Positions 1 to 7,453 are shown, counted from the first letter of the stretch. The stretch is DNA of 18,535 bases from Roseibacillus sp. (GCA_002729275.1 PBTP01000072.1:23958-42492); one strand, 5' to 3'. Made by a program: numbers and translations. Notes: a model not told the origin generated them from the sequence alone.

Positions 1-252
1 GAGCGTAAAGTCTTCGATGATCTGCCCGATGAAGATCCTCTCGTCGGGTTTGGAGATGCGGTGAAGACCAGGGTGCTTGCTGGAGGCCATCCTGAGGTGG
101 CCCACCGGACTGTAAGCCTGATGCACCTCGCCAATGTTGCCTTTCGGACCGGGCGGACAATCAAGTTCGACCCCAAGACCGAAAGAGCTATCGGAGATGA
201 GGAGGCCAATCGCCTGATTGACCAGCCGATGCGAGCCCCCTGGCACTTGTAG
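1..252 (+). CDS. Gfo/Idh/MocA-family oxidoreductase, C-terminal end (partial)
   Basis: The reading frame is open from base 1 to a TAG at 250-252 and gives the last 83 residues of a longer protein whose start lies outside the window. The tail contains HLANVAFRTGR, then FDPKTE and DEEANRLIDQPMRAPW. In my knowledge of the family this closely matches the C-terminus of the large Gfo/Idh/MocA NAD(P)-dependent oxidoreductases abundant in Planctomycetes and Verrucomicrobia, which act on sugars or sugar derivatives. The NAD-binding Rossmann domain and the catalytic residues would lie upstream and cannot be seen, so the substrate is unknown. The HEAT-like gene starts 39 bases after the stop on the same strand and could be co-transcribed. 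The family call is fairly safe from the tail motif alone. Confidence 0.8.
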   Translation, partial: ERKVFDDLPDEDPLVGFGDAVKTRVLAGGHPEVAHRTVSLMHLANVAFRTGRTIKFDPKTERAIGDEEANRLIDQPMRAPWHL

Positions 253-291
253 GAAATACGTTCACAATTTGAGAATCAACACGGAAGAGCG

Positions 292-831
292 ATGGCTGAA
301 GAAACTAAGACGAACCGGAGTGCATTCGTGGAGCTCCTGCCTCAACTAACTAACAGTAAGTGGGGAGGTATCAGTAAGGAGGATGGCGATGAAATCGTTG
401 CTGCTATTTTCAAGGAGGGAGGCGATGCAATCAGGGAGCTCATCGGAGGAGTCCTGGAGGTCGACAGTGGGGAGGACTGGCAGGAGCGGTTTCTGCTCCA
501 CCAGCTTGCGGTGAGCGCAAGTGCGCCTGTCCGTGCTAATGATCGCAAGTTGCTGACCAAGATCTACGCCTCAGCGGCCCTGGGTGATGGGGCGGCTACG
601 ATCCGGAGCTTCCTCGTGCAGCAGTTGCGCTATGTAGCCGGGGCGTCACTGGCTCCCGAGCTTGCGCCCTTACTTAAGGATGTAGATCCGCTCGTTCTGG
701 ATGCTGTCGCTGCAACCATGGTCTCAATAGGGAAAGCTACCGAGCCCATCCTTGAGGAAGCTCGCAAGAATGCCCGGGGACATGCAAAAGTTGCCATCAC
801 GCACGCGCTGGGCCAGTTGAGCCGGGGTTAG
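292..831 (+). CDS. small HEAT-repeat-like alpha-helical protein
   Basis: This encodes 179 residues with no signal peptide or membrane segment, so it is probably cytoplasmic. The ATG at 292 follows a good ribosome binding site (GGAAGAG at 283-289). The sequence is a series of amphipathic helices rich in Ala and Leu. Helix pairs such as LAPELAPLLKD followed by PLVLDAVAATMVSIG, and a last pair around AKVAITHALGQL, fit degenerate HEAT or PBS-lyase-type repeats, which act as protein-protein scaffolds. No catalytic motif is visible. It lies between an oxidoreductase and a sugar kinase, and the context suggests no clear partner. The reading frame is convincing; the HEAT call is a fold-level inference and the function is unknown. 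Confidence 0.7.
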   Translation: MAEETKTNRSAFVELLPQLTNSKWGGISKEDGDEIVAAIFKEGGDAIRELIGGVLEVDSGEDWQERFLLHQLAVSASAPVRANDRKLLTKIYASAALGDGAATIRSFLVQQLRYVAGASLAPELAPLLKDVDPLVLDAVAATMVSIGKATEPILEEARKNARGHAKVAITHALGQLSRG

Positions 832-882
832 AGGCCTATCGGATTCCTTAGCGGAGAGCAGGTTTTGGGCGGTAATAACACA

Positions 883-1788
883 ATGAGTGCGGCCTCGTGG
901 ATCTCGGTGGTAGGTTCCCTGAATGTAGATCTCACCTTTCGAGTTCCCTCGTTCCCAGCTCCGGGTGAGACCCTGATAGCGACAGAAGCGGTGACTTCCT
1001 TTGGTGGGAAGGGGGGCAATCAGGCGATAGCGGCGAAAAGGGCTGGTGCTGAAGTCCGAATGATCGGGTGTCTTGGCGGCGATGAGGAGGCGAGACGATA
1101 CCGGGCTCGTCTGGCTGAAGAGGGAATTGACTGTTCAGGGGTAATGGGAACGAAGGGTCGAACCGGGGTTGCTTCCATCGCGTTGAACGATCAGGGCGAA
1201 AACACAATTATCGTAGATCCAGGGGCAAACCTCCAGCTGACCCCTGGGAAGCTCGACGAGCTCGAACATTTGTTCAAGGGCTCCTCGGTAACCCTTCTTC
1301 AGCTCGAGTGTCCGATCGGAAGTGTCATAAAAGCGGCGCAGCTGGCCCGGGATGCGGGCGCGATGGTGGTTTTGAATCCCTCGCCTTGGAATCCTGAGGT
1401 CATCGAGAGCGATATCCCCTGCGATGTCCTGATCCTTAATGAGGGGGAGGCGGCGGCCATGTCCTCTGGAGTAATGGGTCACTTCCTGCAGAGAGGAGAC
1501 CGGACCGGGATCGTGACGCGAGGGGAGCTTCCCACCCGGGTCTTTACCGGCGGGAAACTTCAGGAAATTGCCCCTCCAGAAATATCACCCGTTGATACGG
1601 TGGGAGCGGGAGACACCTTTGCGGGTGTTTTTGCCGCCTCGTTTGCGGAGGGAAGAGAGATCCTCGACTCGGTAAGGATGGCTAACTCCGCTGCTGCGCT
1701 CGCTACTCTTCGGGAGGGTGCTCAGGAAGCCATTCCGAACAGGGATGCGATTGTAGAGATGATGTTGCGGCAGAATGGTTCATTCTGA
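883..1788 (+). CDS. PfkB-family sugar kinase, ribokinase-like
   Basis: This encodes 301 residues, the usual ribokinase length. Family motifs are in order: GSLNVD (11-16) in the sugar-binding N-terminus, APGET, the first PfkB signature with GGKGGN (41-46), LNEGEA in the middle and the second signature DTVGAGDTF with the GAGD anion hole, where D244 is the likely catalytic base. The enzyme should phosphorylate a furanose sugar or nucleoside with ATP in the cytoplasm; ribose to ribose 5-phosphate is the first guess. I chose ATG 883, preceded by GGGCGG at 868-873. An in-frame TTG at 865 would add six residues with no gain in family similarity. The stretch between NEGEA and the ATP-binding region is rather short compared with typical ribokinases. 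Ribose specificity is not proven. It stands alone, without ribose transport genes. Confidence 0.88.
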   Translation: MSAASWISVVGSLNVDLTFRVPSFPAPGETLIATEAVTSFGGKGGNQAIAAKRAGAEVRMIGCLGGDEEARRYRARLAEEGIDCSGVMGTKGRTGVASIALNDQGENTIIVDPGANLQLTPGKLDELEHLFKGSSVTLLQLECPIGSVIKAAQLARDAGAMVVLNPSPWNPEVIESDIPCDVLILNEGEAAAMSSGVMGHFLQRGDRTGIVTRGELPTRVFTGGKLQEIAPPEISPVDTVGAGDTFAGVFAASFAEGREILDSVRMANSAAALATLREGAQEAIPNRDAIVEMMLRQNGSF

Positions 1789-1883
1789 GGTCGCACTTGG
1801 ATAGAAGGCTGCCGCTTCCAAAATTTAACTTGGTTCGCTCGCATATTCAGGAACTCTGTGGTGCAGCACGATACGAGACTCTC

Positions 1884-2852
1884 ATGAGAATTGTTGTTAC
1901 TGGCGGTGCAGGATACATCGGAAGCGTTTGCGTTGAGTTACTATGCGACTCGGGACACGAGGTCCTCGTAATTGACAACCTAGGGGAAGGGCATCGCGCG
2001 GCTGTCGATCCGAGGGCAAGTCTTGAGGTGATGGATTTAAAGGAGCCCGAGCGGCTGTCAGATGTGCTCAACAGCCATGGGTCAGAGGCCGTAATTCACT
2101 ATGCTGCTGACACCCTGGTGGGAGAGTCGGTTAGTAATCCTGCGAAATATTACCGAAATAATTTGGTAGGAGGATTGAATCTTCTGGAGGCCATGGTCGC
2201 CTCAAAGGTTGCGAAGATTGTAGTTTCCTCCACCTGTGCAACCTACGGAGCCCCGGACAAGATCCCAATTGACGAGGGCTGCTCGCAAAGCCCTGTCAGT
2301 CCCTATGGGCACTCCAAGCTAGCCTTCGAGGGAATGCTGGGTTGCTTTGCAAGAGCTCATGGAATCGACCCCGTGATTTTTCGCTATTTCAATGCGGCTG
2401 GCGCTTCGAAAAATTTCGGGGAGGACCACCGGGTTGAGACTCATCTCATTCCGGTGATTTTGTCCGTTGCACTTGGCGAGAGGGAATGTGTTGAAGTGTT
2501 CGGGACGGATTATGATACCTCGGATGGTTCCGCAGTACGCGACTACGTCCATGTCGGTGATCTTGCTGAGGTGCACCGCAGGGCGGTCGAGGGGAAGGTG
2601 ACGGGAGCATTCAATCTAGGAACGGGACAGGGTCACTCGGTGCGGGAAGTTATTGAAGTGTGTCGTGAGGTCACCGGACACGACATTCCGGTCAAGGAGA
2701 GCCCTCGTCGGAAAGGAGATCCGCCGGTTCTTGTCGCCTCCAATGAAAAAGCGGCATCAGCTCTGGGCTGGTGCCCAGCGACGAATCTGCGAGAGATCGT
2801 TGTCAGTGCGTGGGAATGGCACCGAGCTCACCCACAAGGCTACGGAGATTGA
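1884..2852 (+). CDS. galE: UDP-glucose 4-epimerase
   Basis: This encodes 322 residues of an extended short-chain dehydrogenase. It interconverts UDP-glucose and UDP-galactose using tightly bound NAD, supplying precursors for polysaccharide or LPS synthesis and galactose use. Visible motifs are the NAD-binding GGAGYIGS (7-14), AADTLVGESV with the characteristic post-motif helix, SSTCATYG with catalytic-site Ser/Thr at 115-117, the YxxxK pair Y141/K145 in SPYGHSK, RYFNAAGA, and RDYVHVGDL followed by NLGTGQGHSV near the C-terminus. These are diagnostic for GalE rather than for other epimerases. The ATG at 1884 starts directly at the Rossmann strand (MRIVVTGGAGYIG). An in-frame TTG at 1797 would add 29 residues with no family similarity and was rejected. 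No Leloir kinase or transferase is adjacent. Confidence 0.93.
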   Translation: MRIVVTGGAGYIGSVCVELLCDSGHEVLVIDNLGEGHRAAVDPRASLEVMDLKEPERLSDVLNSHGSEAVIHYAADTLVGESVSNPAKYYRNNLVGGLNLLEAMVASKVAKIVVSSTCATYGAPDKIPIDEGCSQSPVSPYGHSKLAFEGMLGCFARAHGIDPVIFRYFNAAGASKNFGEDHRVETHLIPVILSVALGERECVEVFGTDYDTSDGSAVRDYVHVGDLAEVHRRAVEGKVTGAFNLGTGQGHSVREVIEVCREVTGHDIPVKESPRRKGDPPVLVASNEKAASALGWCPATNLREIVVSAWEWHRAHPQGYGD

Positions 2853-2862
2853 TTGTCTTTTT

Positions 2863-2896
2863 CAGGTCGATGCCCCAGAGTGGTATTGTTGACCTG
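2863..2896. other. imperfect inverted repeat between galE and the ThuA gene
   Basis: CAGGTC at 2863-2868 pairs with GACCTG at 2891-2896. The inner parts can add a further short stem (AT, then CC with GG) around the loop CCAGAGT. It lies just after the galE stop and just before the ThuA-domain start. No T-run follows it on either strand, so it does not look like a standard intrinsic terminator. It could be an attenuator, an operator or chance. Confidence 0.3.
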
Positions 2897-2913
2897 ACCC
2901 CATGAATTAAGTG

Positions 2914-3678
2914 ATGATAAAGATGATTCCTGTTGCCCTCGCCCTCGTAGTGGCTCTTGCGGCCTATACGCCTGCCGCGAAGCCTGACGATAAGGCGGCC
3001 TCGGCCAAGTCGCTCAGATGTCTCCTTGTTACCGGGGGATGTTGTCACGACTATGTCTTCCAGTCTAAAGCTCTTACCCTTGCTTCGGCAGCTAAGGCCG
3101 ATATCGAATGGACCGTCGTAAATAAGGGGGGGCGGGGAACAAAGGCGCAGATTGACCTTTATGACGATCCGAAATGGGCAACGCGCTATGATGTGGTCGT
3201 TCATAACGAGTGTTTTGCTAATACCAAGGATCCCGATTATATCCGGAAGATCGTCAACGGTCACCGGAATGGCACTCCGGCAGTAGTTATTCACTGCGCC
3301 ATGCACACCTACCGTGCTGCTGAAATCGATGACTGGCGTAGGTTTCTCGGCGTGACGAGCAGGAAGCATGAGCACCAGTCGCGCTATCCGGTCAAGACAG
3401 AGAGGGCGGATCACCCGATCATGAAAGGAGTTCCTGCGGATTGGGTTACCCCTAAGGACGAGCTTTACATCATTGAAAAGACCTGGCCGAACACGACCGT
3501 GCTGGCGACTTCTAAAAGTGAGAAGACTCAGAAATCTCAGCCGGTATTCTGGGTCAACGAGTTTGAAGGGGCCCGGGTGTTTGGAACGACCTACGGCCAC
3601 ACTAACGACACGTTTTCGGATCCTGTCTTCCTTGATTTGCTGACTCGGGGAATTCTCTGGTCGGCCGGGAGACTGTGA
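2914..3678 (+). CDS. exported ThuA-domain protein
   Basis: This encodes 254 residues. The N-terminus has a short positive start followed by VALALVVALAAY and small residues, a likely Sec signal peptide with cleavage near APAA/AKP (about residue 22). The mature part begins LRCLLVTGGCCHDY and continues with DVVVHNECFA, VIHCAMHTYR, HPIMKGVP and VFGTTYGHTND. These match the ThuA (trehalose utilisation-like) domain, a class I glutamine amidotransferase-like flavodoxin-type fold very common in Planctomycetes and Verrucomicrobia and often tied to degradation of sugars or glycosides. Exact activity is not settled for the family. The ATG at 2914 follows an in-frame GTG at 2911, and a further ATG at 2923 is possible; no clear ribosome binding site decides. 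It converges on the minus-strand isomerase gene, with nine bases between the stops. Confidence 0.88.
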   Translation: MIKMIPVALALVVALAAYTPAAKPDDKAASAKSLRCLLVTGGCCHDYVFQSKALTLASAAKADIEWTVVNKGGRGTKAQIDLYDDPKWATRYDVVVHNECFANTKDPDYIRKIVNGHRNGTPAVVIHCAMHTYRAAEIDDWRRFLGVTSRKHEHQSRYPVKTERADHPIMKGVPADWVTPKDELYIIEKTWPNTTVLATSKSEKTQKSQPVFWVNEFEGARVFGTTYGHTNDTFSDPVFLDLLTRGILWSAGRL

Positions 3679-3687
3679 GGAATGTGG

Positions 3688-4569
3688 TCAGGCAAAGTGC
3701 TCCTTCATCTTCCTGCGGAGAAAGGCGACTGAGCGTTCCAGCTGCTCTGGTCCGTCCACTCCGTCTTCAATGGAGACCCAGCCGCTAAATCCTGCCCTGC
3801 TCAGGGTGGAGAAGATGGCGTCGTAATCGTTCATGCCCTGTCCTATTTCCCCGTGAGCCAGACGCTCAGCATAGCCGGTGACTCCCTCCTCCCGGGCAAG
3901 ATCCTCGAGGGTGCCGTGTTTCAAGTAGCGGTCGCTGGCGTGCATGGTGACCACGTGATGTTTTACTCTGGAGAGAAGCTCAAGGGGGTCCTCGCCGGCC
4001 AGAAGAGTGTTGGAAGGGTCATAGTTCACTCCAAATCCGGGCTGTTCCCCCACGGCCTCCACAAGGTCGCAGAAGATATCCATGGGCTGAGCGAATTCGG
4101 GATGCTTCCAGAACCCATCCTTATAGTGGTTCTCAAGAATGAGGGTCACGCCATGTTCTCTGGCAAAGGGAAGGCAGGCCTGGATGGACTCGGCGGCAAG
4201 ATCAATGCCTTCTTCCCGGGAAATTTCAGGGCGGCGCTGGCCGCTTAGAACGCGGCAGAAGCGGGCTCCCAGGGCGTGAGCCATTTCTATCCACCTTTTT
4301 TCTTTTTCGATTTCCTGGGCCCGAAAAGACGGGTTGAGGTGGGTAAAGTCCGGGGAGCAGCAGAGCATTGGGATTTCGAGTCCCATGTCGGTACAGGTTT
4401 GCCGATAATTGCTCCATGAGCCCGGATCCTTCAGGTCGGCGATGAGGGGGTAGAGCTCTACTCCATCGACATCCAGCCCGGAGGCAAAATTAAGATAGTC
4501 GGGGAGACGCATGGAGCCATCGACGAGGGCATCCAGTTCGGCCTTGGGGAAGGTGGCGAGCTTGGGCAT
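3688..4569 (-). CDS. sugar phosphate isomerase/epimerase, AP-endonuclease-2-like TIM barrel
   Basis: This encodes 293 residues with no signal peptide. It has the layout of the xylose isomerase-like TIM-barrel superfamily. Probable divalent-metal ligands fall at the ends of barrel strands: E146 in ILENHY, D184 in NYDPSN, H210 in TMHASD and E268 in SIEDG. Other family marks are DGVELYP near the N-terminus and GEIGQGMNDY before the last strands. Enzymes of this family isomerise or epimerise keto-sugars or their phosphates. It is the last gene of the three-gene minus-strand cluster with the SDR (75 bases upstream) and the HUMPS-family enzyme. UlaE, the L-xylulose 5-phosphate 3-epimerase paired with UlaD in ascorbate degradation, belongs to the same superfamily, so a comparable step is possible. 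The substrate cannot be read from sequence. Confidence 0.85.
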   Translation of the reverse strand: MPKLATFPKAELDALVDGSMRLPDYLNFASGLDVDGVELYPLIADLKDPGSWSNYRQTCTDMGLEIPMLCCSPDFTHLNPSFRAQEIEKEKRWIEMAHALGARFCRVLSGQRRPEISREEGIDLAAESIQACLPFAREHGVTLILENHYKDGFWKHPEFAQPMDIFCDLVEAVGEQPGFGVNYDPSNTLLAGEDPLELLSRVKHHVVTMHASDRYLKHGTLEDLAREEGVTGYAERLAHGEIGQGMNDYDAIFSTLSRAGFSGWVSIEDGVDGPEQLERSVAFLRRKMKEHFA

Positions 4570-4644
4570 GATTCTGTTCGGGAGAGTTGATCAACGTCGC
4601 AGGCAATTAGTTCGAGTTGGAGAGTTCGAAGAAGGCCTGAGATC

Positions 4645-5421
4645 TTATAATCCGACCTTGTCGGGATTTCTTCCGTGGGCGGGATATTGTTCAAGTTCCA
4701 CTACGCAGCCACTGACTGGTCCAGTAGCATCGTCGAGCCAGTATACTGCGCCCGCAGCGATTTCCTCGGACATCAGGATACGGCCGGCAGGGGCATAAAC
4801 CTTAGGAAGTTTGGTGTGCCAGTCGGGGTCGAGTCCGTCTTCTTGCTTACGGGCTGATTCATTTTCGGTGAGGACCCAGCCCGGATTAATCTGGTTGACG
4901 ACCACCCCATAGTCCCGATGTAGGGTATCTCCGAGATTCCGGGTCAGGGCCATTAATGCCCCCTTGGAACTTGCGTAGGCCGCAAAGTAAGATTCTCCTC
5001 CATGCGCATTCACAGATCCAATATTGAGTATCCGCCCCTTGTTCCGGGAAAGTTCCTCAAGAGCGGACTGGATAAGGAGGAATGGTGCCCGCACGTTTAT
5101 GGCGTAGGTCCAGTCCCAGGTTGCGAGACTCATGTCGGCAGGCTGATTCCGGGTAACCACCCCCGCGTTGTTCACGAGTCCGTCGAGTCCCCCGAGTTCC
5201 CGAATGGAGGTCTCAATGAGCTGGGAGGGAACGTTAGGATCAGAGAGGTCGGAGACGTGCCACGGAGCTCCATCGAGTTCGGCGGAGGTCTCACGGGCGA
5301 GGTCCTCCTCCAGTCCATGGATCATCACGCGCGCACCCTCTCGGACGAATCGTTGTGCGATGGCCTTGCCGATCCCGGTGGTGGATCCGGTGACGAGAAT
5401 ACGTTTATTTTTTAGCCGCAT
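4645..5421 (-). CDS. short-chain dehydrogenase/reductase (SDR)
   Basis: This encodes 258 residues, a classical SDR. The cofactor motif TGSTTGIG is at residues 11-18, NNAG at 84-87, and the catalytic residues are S136 (NIGSVN), Y149 and K153 (YASSK). INPGWVLTE follows at the usual place. It should oxidise or reduce a hydroxyl or keto group of a small polar substrate with NAD(H) or NADP(H) in the cytoplasm. The family is too broad to name the substrate. Sitting between a HUMPS-family lyase and a sugar isomerase, it most likely converts a sugar or sugar acid. The start ATG (5421) begins two residues before the first conserved strand, and the gene lies 26 bases after the upstream HUMPS gene. The C-terminus (PVSGCVVELEQYPAHGRNP) is slightly unusual, as many SDRs end soon after the GxxxxVDGG motif. 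Confidence 0.9.
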   Translation of the reverse strand: MRLKNKRILVTGSTTGIGKAIAQRFVREGARVMIHGLEEDLARETSAELDGAPWHVSDLSDPNVPSQLIETSIRELGGLDGLVNNAGVVTRNQPADMSLATWDWTYAINVRAPFLLIQSALEELSRNKGRILNIGSVNAHGGESYFAAYASSKGALMALTRNLGDTLHRDYGVVVNQINPGWVLTENESARKQEDGLDPDWHTKLPKVYAPAGRILMSEEIAAGAVYWLDDATGPVSGCVVELEQYPAHGRNPDKVGL

Positions 5422-5447
5422 GGTAAATTGGTTGAAGGAAAGTGGAA

Positions 5448-6137
5448 TCAGGAGGTGCCATGTATCTGCTGACAGATCATTTTAAGGGACTCCTCGATAT
5501 CTCCGGAGGCTGTCTGGAACGAGTCGGCGTCAATGGTGAGGGGGGCACCGAGAACAACCAGGGGGGCGCCATACGAGGGGCAGGCGACAGCCTGTTCGAT
5601 GGATAATCCACCAACGGCCTGCACAGGAACCGAAACAGCTTCTACGACTTCCTTTAATTGATCGAGTGGGCTGGGCATACGGTGGCCGGCAGCAGCAATA
5701 CCACGGCGTTCATCATAACCGATGTGGTGGACGATGTAGCCGCACCCGAGATCCTCAAGTTGGCGGGCTCCCTCCACCATGTCAGGGCAGCCCAGGTTGT
5801 CTCCCATTACCCCCAGCCCGTAGTCTTTTCCGCACTGAACCACGCATTTGATTGTTTCTTGGTGGGCGCGCGCCATGACCACCACATGGGTTGCTCCCGC
5901 CTTGGCCATCATCTCGGCTTCGAGGTAGCCTCCGTCCATTGTTTTCAGATCGGCGATGATGGGCGCGTCCGGAAAGTTTTCACGAAGTGTGCGCACGGAA
6001 CTCAGCCCATGGGCAAGCAGGAGTGGCGTGCCGGCTTCGAGCCAGTCTATGCCGGACCTGAGGGCCATGGCTGCGGTCTCTATAGCCTCGTCAAGGTCGA
6101 CAAGATCGAGGGAGATTTGAACAGTGGGTTTGTGCAT
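5448..6137 (-). CDS. HUMPS-family enzyme (hexulose-6-phosphate synthase / 3-keto-L-gulonate-6-phosphate decarboxylase)
   Basis: This encodes 229 residues of the OMP-decarboxylase suprafamily. Active-site residues align well with those known for KGPDC and HPS: D11 in SLDLVD, E34 in LEAGTP, and D63, K65 and D68 in the DLKTMD signature, with a phosphate-binding AVGGL loop near 174-178. The HHIGYD motif (137-142) is closer to the HxGxD of hexulose phosphate synthases than to the HRSRD of KGPDC, but the rest does not settle the choice. The reaction is either aldol addition of formaldehyde to ribulose 5-phosphate (or the reverse), or Mg-dependent decarboxylation giving L-xylulose 5-phosphate. I chose ATG 6137; an in-frame TTG at 6176 would add 13 residues without similarity. 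It is the first gene of the minus-strand cluster. No phosphohexuloisomerase is adjacent, which weakens a formaldehyde-fixing role. Confidence 0.85.
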   Translation of the reverse strand: MHKPTVQISLDLVDLDEAIETAAMALRSGIDWLEAGTPLLLAHGLSSVRTLRENFPDAPIIADLKTMDGGYLEAEMMAKAGATHVVVMARAHQETIKCVVQCGKDYGLGVMGDNLGCPDMVEGARQLEDLGCGYIVHHIGYDERRGIAAAGHRMPSPLDQLKEVVEAVSVPVQAVGGLSIEQAVACPSYGAPLVVLGAPLTIDADSFQTASGDIEESLKMICQQIHGTS

Positions 6138-6371
6138 CCGGCTTGTGAGCTCTAAGGCCTGAGCTTTGAAAGTCAAAGATGCAAAGGCTGGGGCCCTGTC
6201 CTAAAGAGAAAATATATGGAGAGGCTGTATTGGCGATGTGACAGTTGAGAGCGGACCTGCGAATGGCGGGCTGCTTCAGGGTTCTGGTATTTTGGATGAT
6301 TCGTTCGGATCTATCCTTGCGCTCAGCATGGGCAGGAGCAGAATCGGCTTTGTTACCCCCGATTATACGAA
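6138..6371. promoter_or_regulatory. divergent intergenic region between sugar cluster and WXG100 operon
   Basis: This is 234 bases between two outward-facing operons and holds no convincing gene. It should carry promoters for both directions. An A/T patch at 6207-6217 (AGAAAATATAT) reads TATATT on the minus strand and could be a -10 element for the sugar cluster. GATTATACG just before the WXG100 start could be part of a promoter, but no well-spaced -35 element was seen for either. The assignment is from layout only. Confidence 0.35.
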
Positions 6372-6644
6372 ATGGCTCAGGCAATAATGGATCCGGACGA
6401 GGTCCGGCGGTTCGCCAAGGAACTCAAGCGATTCAACGATGAGCTTCAGGTGAAGGCTTCCTCCCTGCAATCCCGCTTCACTGGCTTGGGAGATACCTGG
6501 AAAGACCAGGAAAATCAGAAATTTGCCGAAGAATTTGTTGGCACTATGAAGGCGCTGCGGAAATTCATCGATATCTCGGAGAAACATACCCCTTTCCTCC
6601 TGCGCAAGGCTCAGAGAATTGAAGAATATCTCGATCAGCGGTAG
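6372..6644 (+). CDS. WXG100-type (ESAT-6-like) small helical protein
   Basis: This encodes 90 residues. It is almost entirely helical and forms two amphipathic helices joined at GLGDTWKDQ, with W43 at the middle as in the WXG100 family (about 100 residues, Trp-x-Gly in the hairpin turn). Here the turn reads W-K-D rather than W-x-G, a variation I believe also occurs in WXG100-like proteins outside Actinobacteria and Firmicutes. The helix after the turn has F51 and F55 (KFAEEF). Known family members dimerise and are exported by type VII systems powered by an EccC/EssC ATPase. The C-terminus (RIEEYLDQR) has a Tyr followed by an acidic residue but not the exact YxxxD/E export signal. It is the first gene of a four-gene operon that ends in an FtsK/EssC-like ATPase, which supports the family call. 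Confidence 0.82.
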   Translation: MAQAIMDPDEVRRFAKELKRFNDELQVKASSLQSRFTGLGDTWKDQENQKFAEEFVGTMKALRKFIDISEKHTPFLLRKAQRIEEYLDQR

Positions 6645-6667
6645 CCCTTCTGCCACCCCGTAATTGC

Positions 6668-7240
6668 ATGGATCGCCAGGCCAAAGTCACATCAGTTGAC
6701 GCTCTGACCGCGTTTCGCACGAGTCTCGTTCTCTACACGGGATCGGTGGGAAATGCCGTCAACGGGGTGCGTGACGAAGTGCGTCGAATGCGAACGTGGC
6801 TCCAGGTGGACCAGAAGGCCTACTGGGGGGGGCGACTCAAGCGGCTCCGCAAGCAACTGGAGCAGGCTGAGGCGGAATTGTTCACCTCCCGGTTGAGCGC
6901 GATGACCAGCCATAGCGCAGCTCGTCAGATGGCGGTGACACGCCTCAGGCGGATGGTGAGGGAAAGCGAGGAGCGGGCGAGGGAGCTACAAAAGTGGATT
7001 CGTAACTATGATAGTCTGGTTGAGCCGCTGCTGAAGAAGTTGGATGGAATACAGCATTTCGCGACTCATGATCTCCCCAAGGCTGCTTCCTCTATCGCCC
7101 AGGCAGAGCGGACCCTCGACGATTACGCCCGTGTCGCAATGGAGGGCGGAGTAGATTCGAGAACAGGAGCAGTAGCGAAAGCCGGAGAGGAAGAGGAGAT
7201 GAGTAGTGATATCCCCACAGAGAAGGGAGAGGACGAATGA
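6668..7240 (+). CDS. coiled-coil protein of WXG100/FtsK operon, unknown function
   Basis: This encodes 190 residues with no signal peptide or membrane segment. The first 35 residues are mixed; from about 35 to 155 it is a long charged helix or pair of helices rich in Arg, Lys, Glu and Leu. Tryptophans at 44 and 53 (YWGGRLKRL) resemble the central turn of WXG-like proteins, though the protein is about twice their length. Residues 160-190 are a flexible, acidic tail (GEEEEM and KGEDE). It begins 23 bases after the WXG100 gene, and its stop overlaps the next start (ATGA), so co-translation with its neighbours is likely. I do not recognise a named family. It may be an elongated secretion substrate, a chaperone or a structural part of the system; its place between two WXG-like genes supports a direct role. 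Confidence 0.75.
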   Translation: MDRQAKVTSVDALTAFRTSLVLYTGSVGNAVNGVRDEVRRMRTWLQVDQKAYWGGRLKRLRKQLEQAEAELFTSRLSAMTSHSAARQMAVTRLRRMVRESEERARELQKWIRNYDSLVEPLLKKLDGIQHFATHDLPKAASSIAQAERTLDDYARVAMEGGVDSRTGAVAKAGEEEEMSSDIPTEKGEDE

Positions 7241-7452
7241 GTGCCCGGGCGAGTGCGGTCAAGCTTACCAAGTCGACCAAGGTATTCATGCAGAGCTGGG
7301 ACCGGGTCAAAAGTTATTGGAGCGATGGGCGGCAACGGGAATTTGAAAAGGACTATATAGAAGCCCTCCCGGACGACGTCTCGGCCGCGATTCGGGTAAT
7401 TGAGGAAATTGATAAGATTCTAACCAGAGCAAGGAGAGACTGTGAGGAGTAG
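7237..7452 (+). CDS. 71-residue WXG-like helical protein
   Basis: The start ATG overlaps the previous stop by four bases (ATGA at 7237-7240), a sign of translational coupling, and the stop at 7450-7452 is one base before the next ATG. The protein is small, charged and helical, with no signal peptide. Around W28 it reads W-S-D-G followed by F36 and Y40. The first gene of the operon reads W-K-D-Q followed by F51 and F55, so both share W-x-D-x(5)-F-x(3)-[FY]. I therefore infer a second WXG-like hairpin protein, with a shorter first helix, that may pair with the 90-residue protein as EsxA and EsxB do. Known families were not matched with certainty. It could instead be an adaptor for the ATPase encoded next. 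Confidence 0.72.
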   Translation: MSARASAVKLTKSTKVFMQSWDRVKSYWSDGRQREFEKDYIEALPDDVSAAIRVIEEIDKILTRARRDCEE

Positions 7453-7453
7453 G

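Noticed and set aside
2863..2896. Inverted repeat as an intrinsic terminator of galE
   Set aside because: No T-run follows the stem on either strand and the stem is interrupted, so terminator function is not supported.
2803..3600. Minus-strand frame of 265 residues opposite the ThuA-domain gene
   Set aside because: It lacks family motifs and is the complement of a clear ThuA coding sequence with a signal peptide.
7442..7453. GTG 7442 as the start of the ATPase
   Set aside because: It would overlap the upstream 71-residue gene, while ATG 7454 has GAGGAG at a good distance. Not excluded, but less likely.
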